From an uncultured Capnocytophaga sp. (lineage in GTDB: Bacteria; Bacteroidota; Bacteroidia; Flavobacteriales; Flavobacteriaceae), in assembly GCF_937936315.1 (NCBI RefSeq), contig NZ_CALGWU010000043.1, positions 1 through 53,624 of the forward strand: DNA of 53,624 nucleotides. The letters are read 5' to 3'. Position 1 is the stretch's first letter; each line of letters opens with the position of its first letter. Below, one piece after another: positions 36,368 through 44,559 of this stretch. Under the pieces are notes generated by a model, which had not been told where the DNA came from, did no database searches, and saw only the letters and a list, made by a program, of their open reading frames with translations. The position numbers were made by a program, and so were the translations under genes.

Positions 36368-38293
36368 ATGAGCAAAATTAAAACCATCAAAATTAATAAT
36401 TTTAAATTTTTTACTAATGATATTCCTTTAGAATTGGAAGGAAAACATCTATTATTATTTGGAGAAAATGGTAGTGGAAAAAGTTCCATTTATTGGGCTT
36501 TATATACACTTTTTCAAGCTGCAATAAAAGATAAAGTTGATGATTTTCAAAAGTATTTTAAGCACCCCAATGACTCTGAAGAATCCTTAATCAATATTTA
36601 TGCGGAAGCCAATATTGTAGATGATGTAAAAGATTACAAATCGTTTATTGAAGTAGAAACTACCGATAATAAAACATATAGAGTCTCTCAGTTAGACACA
36701 GCTATAAATGGTGATACTGAAGCTATTGAAGTAACTATGGCTTCTGATTTTCTAAACTATAAAGTGCTATACAAATTTCAAGACTTTTGGAATGGGGAGC
36801 AGATAGATTTAGCAGATATTTTTGTAGGCTATATATTACCCTATATAAAGTTTACTTCTTCTGAAATTAGAGATAGACAATTATCAAACGCCTATGAAAT
36901 GTGGCAAGAAATCACAAAAGGCCCTGGTACTACTACCAATTCAAAAGGTAAAATCATACAGGTTTATAAACACAGTGAAGAGTATAGGTCTTTTCAAAGA
37001 TTTTCTGAACACTTTGAAAATGAAATGAGAAGTTTAATAGACTTCATTAATGCAAATGCTCCTGAAATTTTAAAAGAACTAGGCTATAATATTGATTTTC
37101 ATTTGGAATATGAACCTCATACTCACCACAAGAAAGATGTTCAATATGAATATGCTCCTTTCAAAATAGTTTTAAAGATAACGTCCTATTTAGGAAAAAC
37201 TATTTCAATTCATCGCCCCCAGTCCTTCTTGAATGAAGCTAAATTTACAGCTATTGCTATAGCTATTCGGTTAGCTGTATTGGAGAAAAGAATAAATACA
37301 GAAACATCTGTTCTTAAATTTATCGTTTTTGATGATATAATGATAAGTTTGGATATGAACAACCGAGATAAACTAATAGAATATCTCTTATCAGCTAAAA
37401 GCGATTTTACAAAAAACTATCAATTATTATTTCTTACTCACGATAAAAATTTGTACGACTTTCTATACTTCAAAATTAAAAAGTTAGATAGCCTTGATAA
37501 TTGGAAGCGTAAAGAAATGTTTATTGGCAAAGACGAGGAAAAAGAATACCCAATAATAATAGATAGTGAAATAGAATTTATAGACAAAGCTAAAAAACAT
37601 TTTCAAGCAAATGATTATGTGGCTGCCTCTATATATATTAGGAAAGAGTTGGAAAAAATAGTAGGAGAGAGACTACCTGATGAACTGAAATACAAATCTG
37701 ATGGCAATTTCCTTTCTTTACAAACTTTATGGGATAGAATGAATGAGAGATATAATGCTGTTAACAAACCTATTCCTGAAGAAATATATTCTCTCTTTGA
37801 AGAATCTAAATTGTTTGTACTCAACCCTCAAGCCCACTATCAAAATTATTCCTTCCCTATCTATAAAATAGAGTTAGAAAAAGCATTTAAGCTAATAGAC
37901 AAGTTAAGTGCAGTTTCAATACCAGAACAAAAAATTTTGTTAGCTAAAGGCATGGAACTTGAATTTAAACACCCAACATTAGATTATACCTTTAAGTTTG
38001 AACTACTCAGTGATTTTTGTAAGGATTCTTTAGATAGCAACTCAATACCTATATATCCTAAATGTAAAGTTATGTTTTGGCAATTTGAAAGCAAAGACTT
38101 TTTTGATATACAAAGTCAACAAGTACTTTCTCAGGATAAAATAGATAAAATACAAAAAAGAGAGGATAAGTTAGATAAAGTAATTACTAATATAAAAAAA
38201 TGTTTTCCTCTTACAGATAGTGAAATAATCTACGAAAACACTAAAATCAATGATGTTTGGAAATTAAAAGATATTATTGATTGGGATATTTAA
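36368..38293 (+). CDS. RecF/SMC-like AAA ATPase of the defence operon
   Basis: A 641-residue ATPase. An N-terminal 'INNFKFF' strand leads to Walker A GENGSGKSS at residues 32-40. A Walker-B-like IVFDDIMISLD is near 319-329, and an LTHD switch histidine follows, as in RecF/OLD/SMC heads. There is no TOPRIM domain and no long coiled coil. From about residue 400 a helical domain includes RKELEKIVGERLP and LNPQAHY, which recalls C-terminal helical (HEPN-like) domains in other defence ATPases; this last point is tentative. It is the third gene of the helicase-methyltransferase operon (2-base gap). A role in sensing foreign DNA or in gating nuclease activity is inferred. Confidence 0.8.
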   Translation: MSKIKTIKINNFKFFTNDIPLELEGKHLLLFGENGSGKSSIYWALYTLFQAAIKDKVDDFQKYFKHPNDSEESLINIYAEANIVDDVKDYKSFIEVETTDNKTYRVSQLDTAINGDTEAIEVTMASDFLNYKVLYKFQDFWNGEQIDLADIFVGYILPYIKFTSSEIRDRQLSNAYEMWQEITKGPGTTTNSKGKIIQVYKHSEEYRSFQRFSEHFENEMRSLIDFINANAPEILKELGYNIDFHLEYEPHTHHKKDVQYEYAPFKIVLKITSYLGKTISIHRPQSFLNEAKFTAIAIAIRLAVLEKRINTETSVLKFIVFDDIMISLDMNNRDKLIEYLLSAKSDFTKNYQLLFLTHDKNLYDFLYFKIKKLDSLDNWKRKEMFIGKDEEKEYPIIIDSEIEFIDKAKKHFQANDYVAASIYIRKELEKIVGERLPDELKYKSDGNFLSLQTLWDRMNERYNAVNKPIPEEIYSLFEESKLFVLNPQAHYQNYSFPIYKIELEKAFKLIDKLSAVSIPEQKILLAKGMELEFKHPTLDYTFKFELLSDFCKDSLDSNSIPIYPKCKVMFWQFESKDFFDIQSQQVLSQDKIDKIQKREDKLDKVITNIKKCFPLTDSEIIYENTKINDVWKLKDIIDWDI

Positions 38294-38311
38294 TAAATAT
38301 TAGTAACTTTG
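38281..38311 (+). promoter_or_regulatory. Internal island promoter before the 328-residue gene
   Basis: TTGG at 38281-38284 and TAACTTTG at 38304-38311 are 19 bases apart. The -33 element overlaps the last codons of the ATPase gene and the start codon lies 20 bases after the -7 element, so the downstream pair can be expressed separately. Confidence 0.65.
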
Positions 38312-38330
38312 CGCTTCAAAAAACATAAAA

Positions 38331-39317
38331 ATGGCACAAGATTTAAAATTAGAAATTTTTAGAATAACAATAAAAGAAAGACATTCAAGAGATGATAAAA
38401 TACTTTCTTTCAGTAAATTATTTGATAAATTAGAGACTGATGATAAAGAAAATAAGTTTCATCAATTCTTACAAGATTTTATAAAGTTTTTTGATGATAA
38501 ATTCCAAATAAATAAACAAAAAACAAAGGGAATTTCGCACAATTCCGATATGAAACACTCTATAAGAAGTACTAAAAATATCATTGATTTTGAATTTGTA
38601 GGTGGAAATACAGGAAGTGAACAAGGTGTATATGCTATTGGAAATTCAAAAATTCAAGTTGATACAATCAATGGAGATAAGATTGTATCAATGCCTTTTT
38701 ATGTAAAGCTCTGGTTGCCTAGTGACTATACAGCTGGAGTTCTTATGATTCAAAGTTATACTGATTACACAATTTCAAGATTTGCTAAAGCTATATTTCA
38801 AAAATTTTTTGCAAAATATGGTGTAACTCTAAATATATATACTTTTATTCCGAAAAAGAATAAAGATGAATTTTTAGCAAAGAGTCAAGTTTATGAACTT
38901 CAAGTTATAAAAGATCGTATAACTAAAGGGAAACGTCATCTAATTAATCCTATCTTTACTGATTTTGAAAAGTTAAAGGTTACTGTTTCTGTAACAAATT
39001 TTAGAGAACCTGCAAAAACTTTTTTAAATAGACTTTTTGGGAACCAAAAAAAGGATGAGAATTTAATTGGCTCTGATTTGAGTGATTTTGATATTATAGA
39101 AAGAGATGACTATGATATGAAGATTTTTTATATAGATCCTAAAGGCAGGAAAGCTAATATAAATATATCTAATCCTGAAGAAATAAAACCTACAATATTT
39201 TTAGATGATGATATTAAAGAAACAGGTAGTGAGCGTTTTGATTTTGAAAAAATTAAAGAACATACCGATGGTATTTTAGAACAAATAAAAGAGGAAATAG
39301 GTTATTATGCTAATTGA
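38331..39317 (+). CDS. Unrecognised 328-residue island protein
   Basis: I do not recognise the family. The protein is soluble, with no signal peptide or membrane segment. Residues ~1-75 are charged and helical. Residues ~85-190 look alpha/beta, with 'SMPFYVKLWLPSDYTAGVLMIQSYT' followed by an amphipathic helix and a strand-rich IYTFIPKKNKDEFL. The C-terminal end is acidic (DDDIKETGSERFDFEKI). No enzymatic motif is obvious. It has its own promoter and overlaps the next gene, a four-helix membrane protein, by 11 bases. A ~320-residue soluble protein coupled to a ~190-residue 4-TM protein recalls the sizes of KwaB and KwaA of the Kiwa defence system, but the gene order is reversed and no sequence match could be made. 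Confidence 0.7.
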   Translation: MAQDLKLEIFRITIKERHSRDDKILSFSKLFDKLETDDKENKFHQFLQDFIKFFDDKFQINKQKTKGISHNSDMKHSIRSTKNIIDFEFVGGNTGSEQGVYAIGNSKIQVDTINGDKIVSMPFYVKLWLPSDYTAGVLMIQSYTDYTISRFAKAIFQKFFAKYGVTLNIYTFIPKKNKDEFLAKSQVYELQVIKDRITKGKRHLINPIFTDFEKLKVTVSVTNFREPAKTFLNRLFGNQKKDENLIGSDLSDFDIIERDDYDMKIFYIDPKGRKANINISNPEEIKPTIFLDDDIKETGSERFDFEKIKEHTDGILEQIKEEIGYYAN

Positions 39318-39870
39318 GAAATTCAGTTTATTTGAATTATTGAAAGATGGATTTTCTATACTAAAAAAACAGACTAAAAACTATGAAGTATTACTATATT
39401 TTGTAGTCATTCCGTCTTTAATTTCTTATCTATTCATATTTTTTGATATTACTTTTGATAATGATATTATTTCAAATATTATTAGTTTTATAAGCATTTT
39501 TTCTGGAATTCTATTTTCAGTTACATTTGTTCTTAAAGAAAACTATATAAGACGAAAAGAAATATATAGCACTAAAAATGAAGAAGATACAAATTATATT
39601 AACCGCTATAAAGCCTTTATGCAACAAGTATCAACCTTAATTTTATTCTCTGTTGGAATATCTGTTTTTTTAATATGTTTTTTACTTAGTATTCTTTGCT
39701 TTAAAGAAGAATACCTACAGTCTTTAATATCTATATATACTAAAATATCTATATATACTAAAAAAACATTAGAAATCATCACTATTTTCTTATCATATTT
39801 CTATTTATTATCAATTTTAAACATTATAAAAGAAGTATATGCTATGCTATATGATGATTTTGAAAATTAG
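39307..39870 (+). CDS. Four-helix membrane protein of the island
   Basis: A 187-residue inner-membrane protein with four hydrophobic segments at about residues 28-50, 58-80, 100-122 and 145-170; charged KENYIRRKEIYSTKNEEDTNYINR separates the two halves. Family not recognised. The start lies inside the 3' end of the 328-residue gene (11-base overlap), so the two are almost certainly translated together and may form a complex at the membrane. A tandem 'SIYTK' duplication (ISIYTKISIYTKKT) sits near residues 139-149. A membrane sensor or a pore-type effector are both plausible. Confidence 0.7.
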   Translation: MLIEKFSLFELLKDGFSILKKQTKNYEVLLYFVVIPSLISYLFIFFDITFDNDIISNIISFISIFSGILFSVTFVLKENYIRRKEIYSTKNEEDTNYINRYKAFMQQVSTLILFSVGISVFLICFLLSILCFKEEYLQSLISIYTKISIYTKKTLEIITIFLSYFYLLSILNIIKEVYAMLYDDFEN

Positions 39871-39964
39871 AAATCTTAACACTTAAATCTTCTTTTAAAC
39901 TCAAAAAAAATACCATTAATTCCTATATATTTCTTCTAATAACTATTTAAATGATTTTTAAAAG

Positions 39965-40362
39965 ATGATTTACGGATACATTAGGGTCAGTACAGACTGA
40001 CTCTGAATGAGTGTATGAACCGCGATATTCAGGTGTGGACAATTAAAGATAATTATCGCTTAGGGAGCGACATCAATAGCAAGGTATTAGCATTTGCTTT
40101 TGGTCTATCTGCTGAGATTGAACGTAACCTTATTAGTCAGCGTACCAAAGAGGCATTGGCACGCAAGAAAGCAGAGGGAGTAGTTCTCGGTCGCCCTAAA
40201 GGTAGTAAGTCTGCTAAAACGAAACTGACAGGGCAAGAAAAGAAAATTAAGGAACTTTTAGAGAAAAAAGTATCATATTCGGCTATTGGGCGTATTCTTG
40301 GGGTGCATAGGCTTACAGTAAGTACTTTTGTAAAAGAACGGTTGTGTAAGTATGGTGTCTGA
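39965..40362 (+). pseudogene. Serine recombinase (resolvase), internally deleted
   Basis: The first ATG frame reads MIYGYIRVSTD, the start of a resolvase/invertase with the catalytic Ser, then meets TGA at 39998-40000. From 40000 another frame continues as LNECMNRDIQVWTIKDNYRLGSD, then AEIERNLISQRTKEAL and a C-terminal helix-turn-helix. The roughly 80 codons normally between these blocks are missing and the frame is shifted, so a deletion has destroyed the catalytic domain. The ORF from 40015 (115 residues) could still make a DNA-binding fragment. It ends on the first base of the right island repeat, consistent with being the relic of the element's own recombinase. Confidence 0.85.
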
Positions 40363-40400
40363 TTTTATTAGGTCATTTGACTTTTTTATAATACATTTGC
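40362..40400 (+). promoter_or_regulatory. Right island repeat containing the SGNH hydrolase promoter
   Basis: TTAG at 40368-40371 and TACATTTG at 40392-40399 form the -33/-7 pair with 20-base spacing, 29 bases before the ATG. Between them GTCA-TT-TGAC is a perfect dyad; the left copy has GTTATTCAAC, in which the third position of each arm has changed together (C:G to T:A). This block matches 29267-29305 at 33 of 39 positions. Confidence 0.65.
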
Positions 40401-40428
40401 AACTCTCATCTAAACTCTTTACAAAGAT

Positions 40429-41082
40429 ATGAAACACTTTTTAATCACTCTTTTAGCAATATTATTTGCTCAACTTAGCGAGGCTCAAACTCAAAAGTAT
40501 TCAACTTTTTATGTGCAACGGGCTAACCTATTCAGCAAATTGTCTGTCACCCCTAAAGATATTGTTTTTATTGGCAATAGTATTACTAATGGTGCCGAAT
40601 GGAATGAACTTTTTCCGCGAAAACGTGTAAAGAACAGAGGTATTAGCGGCGATACTTCCGAAGGGGTGTATGACCGATTAGAGGCTATCGTAAAAGGTAA
40701 GCCTGCTAAAATATTCATCCTCATTGGGATTAATGATATTTCTTGTGGGATAGAGGTGAAAACTATTGTGCAGAATATGAAGCAAATTGTTGAGAAAATA
40801 CAAAACGAATCTCCCAAAACGAAGATTTACATTCAGAGCATATTGCCCGTAAATCCAGATTTTGAAATGTTTAAAGGTCACCAGAAACCCCAACTCATTA
40901 AAGAAATCAACCAACAGTATCAAAATATAGCCAAAGAGTATAACGTGAATTATATTAATTTATACCCCCATTTCCTCGAAGAGGGAACCGACAGAATGAA
41001 TAAGAACTATACTAATGACGGATTACACTTGTTAGGCGAGGGATATTTATTGTGGAGCGAAATTATAAAACCATATCTTTAA
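40429..41082 (+). CDS. Secreted SGNH/GDSL hydrolase
   Basis: A 217-residue exported esterase-like protein. The signal peptide MKHFLITLLAILFAQLSEAQ is followed by block I GNSIT (catalytic Ser), block III GIND and block V DGLHL (catalytic Asp-His), the SGNH layout. Such proteins act as carbohydrate O-acetylesterases or lysophospholipases in the periplasm; the substrate is not evident. It is the first gene beyond the island, and its promoter lies within the right island repeat, so it may be either the original neighbour of recR or part of the inserted segment. Confidence 0.9.
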   Translation: MKHFLITLLAILFAQLSEAQTQKYSTFYVQRANLFSKLSVTPKDIVFIGNSITNGAEWNELFPRKRVKNRGISGDTSEGVYDRLEAIVKGKPAKIFILIGINDISCGIEVKTIVQNMKQIVEKIQNESPKTKIYIQSILPVNPDFEMFKGHQKPQLIKEINQQYQNIAKEYNVNYINLYPHFLEEGTDRMNKNYTNDGLHLLGEGYLLWSEIIKPYL

Positions 41083-41478
41083 CTTCAGTTCAATATAACA
41101 AAACACCGATTTACAATTACATTTAAGGTAAGCTCCCTAAGAATTTTAGACTATACTGTTCAGCTTGCACCTCTCACACCTCCCATTGTTTTCACCTGCC
41201 CGTCAGCCTTGTCATAACAAAATATTTTATGTAGCCCCTATTTCGTGTAAATTCGTGAGAGATTTAAACTATATACCCTCAAACTACCTTCCTGTCCGGA
41301 TCGCACTCTTTCGAGGTTGTTGGCAATTGCCGAATAAATGAGTCGGAGGCTAAATAAAAACGAGTAAATCAGCAACACTTTTTGCTAAAAAATTTTTGTG
41401 GTTTAGAAAAATGTCGTATATTTGTAAAATATATTTGATGACAAAGAAACTCAACACTGAAACAGGAGAATATTTAAT
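41083..41478. other. Gene-free stretch between the SGNH gene and recQ
   Basis: No convincing ORF. It contains CACCTCTCACACCTCCC and CCTGCCCGTCAG segments resembling the intergenic repeats near 11590 and 29198, a TTCGTGTAAATTCGTGAG segment that looks like another dispersed repeat, and near the end the recQ promoter. Confidence 0.5.
41395..41424 (+). promoter_or_regulatory. recQ promoter
   Basis: TTTG at 41395-41398 and TATATTTG at 41417-41424 are 18 bases apart, 54 bases before the recQ ATG. Confidence 0.6.
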
Positions 41479-43668
41479 ATGAAAATGACAAAAAATGATT
41501 TACATAATGCCCTGAAACACTACTTTGGTTTTGAATCTTTCAAAGGGCATCAGGAAGAAATTATCACCAGCGTGATCAACAAAGAGAATACCTTTGTTAT
41601 TATGCCCACGGGTGGTGGTAAATCATTATGCTACCAATTGCCTGCATTAGTTTTGGAGGGAACTGCTATTGTAATATCTCCTCTTATTGCCTTGATGAAA
41701 AATCAGGTAGATGCGATGCGTGGCATTTCGTCTACCGATAGTATTGCCCACGTACTCAACTCTTCACTTACCAAAAACGAAATCCGTGAGGTAATGGAAG
41801 ACATTAGCGCAGGAAAAACCAAATTGTTATATGTAGCCCCCGAATCACTTATTAAAGAAGAATATGCTAACTTCCTCAAAACGGTAACTATTTCTTTTGT
41901 AGCGGTAGACGAGGCTCACTGTATCTCTGAATGGGGACACGACTTCCGCCCCGAATACCGAAATATCAAAACCATTATCGAACGTTTAGGAAGCAATATC
42001 CCTATAGTAGCACTCACAGCTACTGCTACTCCTAAAGTACAAGAAGATATCCTCAAAAACTTGGGAATGCTCGAAGCCAATGTGTTTAAGTCATCATTCA
42101 ACCGTCCAAACTTGTATTATGAAGTACGTCCAAAAACCAAAAATGTAGATGCCGATATCATTCGCTTTGTAAAACAGAATAGTAAAAAATCTGGAATTAT
42201 ATATTGTTTAAGCCGTAAAAAAGTAGAAGATCTTGCTCAAACCTTGCAAGTAAATGGCATTTCAGCAGTACCTTACCACGCAGGATTAGATGCTAAAACA
42301 CGTGCCAAGCACCAAGATATGTTCTTGATGGAAGAAGTAGATGTGGTAGTAGCAACTATCGCTTTTGGTATGGGAATCGATAAACCCGATGTACGCTTTG
42401 TAATTCACCACGATATCCCTAAAAGTATTGAAAGTTATTATCAGGAAACAGGACGTGCAGGACGTGATGGCGGTGAGGGACATTGCTTAGCTTTCTACTC
42501 TTATAAAGATGTGGAGAAGCTCGAAAAATTTATGATAGGCAAACCTATAGCCGAACAAGAAATAGGGCAAGCTCTCTTGCAGGATATTGTAGCGTATGCC
42601 GAAACCTCTAGTTCACGTCGTAAATTTATATTGCACTATTTTGGTGAAGAATTCGACGAGGTGAATGGTGAAGGCGCTAATATGGACGATAATGTACGTT
42701 TCCCTAAAGAGAAAAAAGAAGCCAAAGACGATGTTGTAAAATTGCTTAATGTGATTATTGCTACCAAACAAAAATTCAAAGCTAAAGAAATTGTAAATAC
42801 GCTTATTGGTAAGGTGAGTGCAATTATCAAGGCACATCGCATTGATGAGCAAGATTTCTTTGGCATTGGTAAAGATAAAGACGATGCTTATTGGATGGCT
42901 CTCCTTCGTCAGGTAATGGTAAACGGACTCATACGTAAGGATATTGAAACTTATGGAGTGATGTTCATTACCGATAAAGGAAAGGAATTCTTAAAAGATG
43001 TACCTTCATTTATGATGACCGAAGACCACAGTTACGAAGAAGAACCTGAAGACTTCAATAGTGCAAATGCAGTAGCTGCCGACCCTGTGTTATTGGATAT
43101 GCTAAAAGATTTGCGTAAGAAAGTAGCTAAACAAAAAGGCGTACCTCCATTTGTAGTATTCCAAGACCCTTCTTTGGAGGATATGGCCCTCAAATATCCT
43201 ATAACCATTCAAGAGCTTACTAATGTACACGGTATAGGGGAAGGTAAAGCTAAAAAGTTTGGTGCAGAGTTTATAAAACTCATTGGTCGTTATGTTGAAG
43301 AAAATGACATTGTGCGTGCTGAAGACCTTATCGTGAAAACTACAGGTTCTAATTCTGCATTGAAGTTGTTTATTATTCAAAATATCGACCGCAAATTACC
43401 CTTACCCGACATTGCTCAAGCTAAAGGATTAGAAATGGACGATTTTCTCAAAGAAATGGAACAAATAGTATATAGCGGAACTAAGCTAAATATTGATTAT
43501 TGGGTAAACGAAATCTTTGATGAAGAACAACAAGAAGAACTTCACGAGTACTTTATGGAGGCTGAAAGTGATAAAATATCATTAGCTTCTAAAGAATTCG
43601 CAGGAGATTATGAAGATGACGAACTTAGAATCTACCGTTTGAAATTTATTAGTGAAGTAGCAAATTAA
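41479..43668 (+). CDS. recQ: ATP-dependent DNA helicase RecQ, zinc cysteines absent
   Basis: A 729-residue 3'-5' DNA helicase for recombination and fork repair. Walker A MPTGGGKSLCYQLPAL and DEAHCISEWGHDFRPEY (motif II plus aromatic loop) are present, as is the motif VI region QETGRAGRDG. In the RQC region E. coli RecQ has a zinc cluster with CGNCDIC. Here the equivalent stretch (FGEEFDEVNGEGANMDDN, about residues 390-407) has no cysteine at all. An HRDC domain spans about residues 537-612. A further ~110-residue C-terminal extension with a winged-helix look follows. The family call is secure; loss of zinc binding is probably a lineage trait. Confidence 0.95.
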   Translation: MKMTKNDLHNALKHYFGFESFKGHQEEIITSVINKENTFVIMPTGGGKSLCYQLPALVLEGTAIVISPLIALMKNQVDAMRGISSTDSIAHVLNSSLTKNEIREVMEDISAGKTKLLYVAPESLIKEEYANFLKTVTISFVAVDEAHCISEWGHDFRPEYRNIKTIIERLGSNIPIVALTATATPKVQEDILKNLGMLEANVFKSSFNRPNLYYEVRPKTKNVDADIIRFVKQNSKKSGIIYCLSRKKVEDLAQTLQVNGISAVPYHAGLDAKTRAKHQDMFLMEEVDVVVATIAFGMGIDKPDVRFVIHHDIPKSIESYYQETGRAGRDGGEGHCLAFYSYKDVEKLEKFMIGKPIAEQEIGQALLQDIVAYAETSSSRRKFILHYFGEEFDEVNGEGANMDDNVRFPKEKKEAKDDVVKLLNVIIATKQKFKAKEIVNTLIGKVSAIIKAHRIDEQDFFGIGKDKDDAYWMALLRQVMVNGLIRKDIETYGVMFITDKGKEFLKDVPSFMMTEDHSYEEEPEDFNSANAVAADPVLLDMLKDLRKKVAKQKGVPPFVVFQDPSLEDMALKYPITIQELTNVHGIGEGKAKKFGAEFIKLIGRYVEENDIVRAEDLIVKTTGSNSALKLFIIQNIDRKLPLPDIAQAKGLEMDDFLKEMEQIVYSGTKLNIDYWVNEIFDEEQQEELHEYFMEAESDKISLASKEFAGDYEDDELRIYRLKFISEVAN

Positions 43669-43695
43669 GTTAAAAACATATTATAATACCTAAAT

Positions 43696-43738
43696 AAAAA
43701 ATGTCTGAGAAGATTTAAAATCTCATCAGACATTTTTT
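43696..43738. terminator. Bidirectional terminator between recQ and the DUF3109-like gene
   Basis: A perfect 13-bp stem (43696-43708 with 43726-43738) has A-runs on the left and T-runs on the right. It is positioned to end both converging transcripts. Confidence 0.8.
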
Positions 43739-43839
43739 ATTTAATAATACCTCAAATATTTATACTATTCTACTTTTTTTGGAAGTTTAACATTATTAAT
43801 ATCTATTTTACTCTTATTTTTATCATAGTTTCAATTTTA

Positions 43840-44421
43840 CTATAACTCTTTTTTTTGTAAATGCTGAGCTATAAGTTCTAATTCCTCATACCATTGCTCT
43901 CCAAATTTTCTAATAAGAGCTTCTTTTACAAACTTATAAATAGGCAACTTTAAGTCTCTCCCTAAAGAACAAGCATCATCACATATAGGCTGCCAACGAT
44001 GATAGTTTACCGCAGTAAATGAGCTATATCCCTGTAAACGTATAGGATACAAATGACAAGAAATAGGTTTCTTCCATTCGATTTTCTTATCATTATATGC
44101 TTGTTCTATAGCACAAAGAACCCAACCTTTTTCATTGCGTACTACATAAGCACATTCACCTCCTTTGATAAGAGGGGTTTCCCACTCTCCATCTTCTCCT
44201 TTCACATAAACACCTTGCTCTTCTATTGCTTTTCTACCTTCTTCACTAAGGTAAGGTGCTACTTCAGAATAGACATGCTTCATCGTCATTAACTCTTTTT
44301 CTTCTATTGGCGCCCCTGCATCCCCTTCTACACAACAAGCTCCTTTACAAGCATTAAGGTTACAAACAAAGTCACGTTCTATAACATCTTCTGAAATAAT
44401 GGTATTAGCAATTTGTATCAT
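43840..44421 (-). CDS. DUF3109-type cysteine-rich protein
   Basis: A 193-residue cytoplasmic protein with a conserved Cys pattern: CNLNACKGACC near residues 21-31, then single Cys in GGECAYV, WVLCAIE and ISCHLYPIRL, and CDDACSLG near 148-155. The spacing is typical of DUF3109 proteins, which resemble metal- or Fe-S-binding YkgJ-type zinc-cluster proteins. Biochemical role unknown. It is monocistronic and read from a promoter about 110 bases upstream. Confidence 0.85.
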   Translation of the reverse strand: MIQIANTIISEDVIERDFVCNLNACKGACCVEGDAGAPIEEKELMTMKHVYSEVAPYLSEEGRKAIEEQGVYVKGEDGEWETPLIKGGECAYVVRNEKGWVLCAIEQAYNDKKIEWKKPISCHLYPIRLQGYSSFTAVNYHRWQPICDDACSLGRDLKLPIYKFVKEALIRKFGEQWYEELELIAQHLQKKEL

Positions 44422-44527
44422 TTTAATAATGGAGTTATTTAAACAAAATTTCTAGCAACCTCAGTACTATTATATAATATAATCTTGAAAAATTATACAT
44501 AACTACACAAATAAGATTACTCGTTTG

Positions 44528-44559
44528 CAAAAATAAACAAAAAATATTTCACAACCAAA
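44528..44559 (-). promoter_or_regulatory. Promoter of the DUF3109-like gene
   Basis: On the minus strand TATTTTTG (44535 to 44528) is preceded by TTTG (44559 to 44556) at 20-base spacing. The implied leader is about 100 bases, which is long for this region. Confidence 0.5.

Larger units (their letters stand above)
29267..40400. mobile_element. AT-rich defence-type island bounded by 39-bp imperfect direct repeats
   Basis: The block between recR and the SGNH hydrolase holds a PLD-helicase/methyltransferase/ATPase operon, a soluble-plus-membrane gene pair and a broken serine recombinase. Bases 29267-29305 and 40362-40400 align without gaps at 33 of 39 positions, and the right copy begins on the last base of the recombinase stop codon. 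Codon usage is visibly more AT-rich than in the flanks, most strongly after 35000. No intact integrase is present, so mobility is inferred from the recombinase relic, repeats and composition. Confidence 0.6.

Noticed and set aside
29371..38293. BREX or DISARM assignment
   Set aside because: No PglZ, BrxC, BrxL, DrmA or DrmB/DUF1998 homologue is visible in or next to the operon; only the methylase and helicase/PLD themes are shared.
38331..39870. Firm Kiwa (KwaA/KwaB) call
   Set aside because: Only sizes and the 4-TM topology agree; gene order is reversed and I could not recognise KwaB sequence features.
40376..40379. TTTG as the -33 element of the SGNH promoter
   Set aside because: It is only 12 bases from the -7 element; TTAG at 40368-40371 has the expected 20-base spacing and is conserved in the left repeat.
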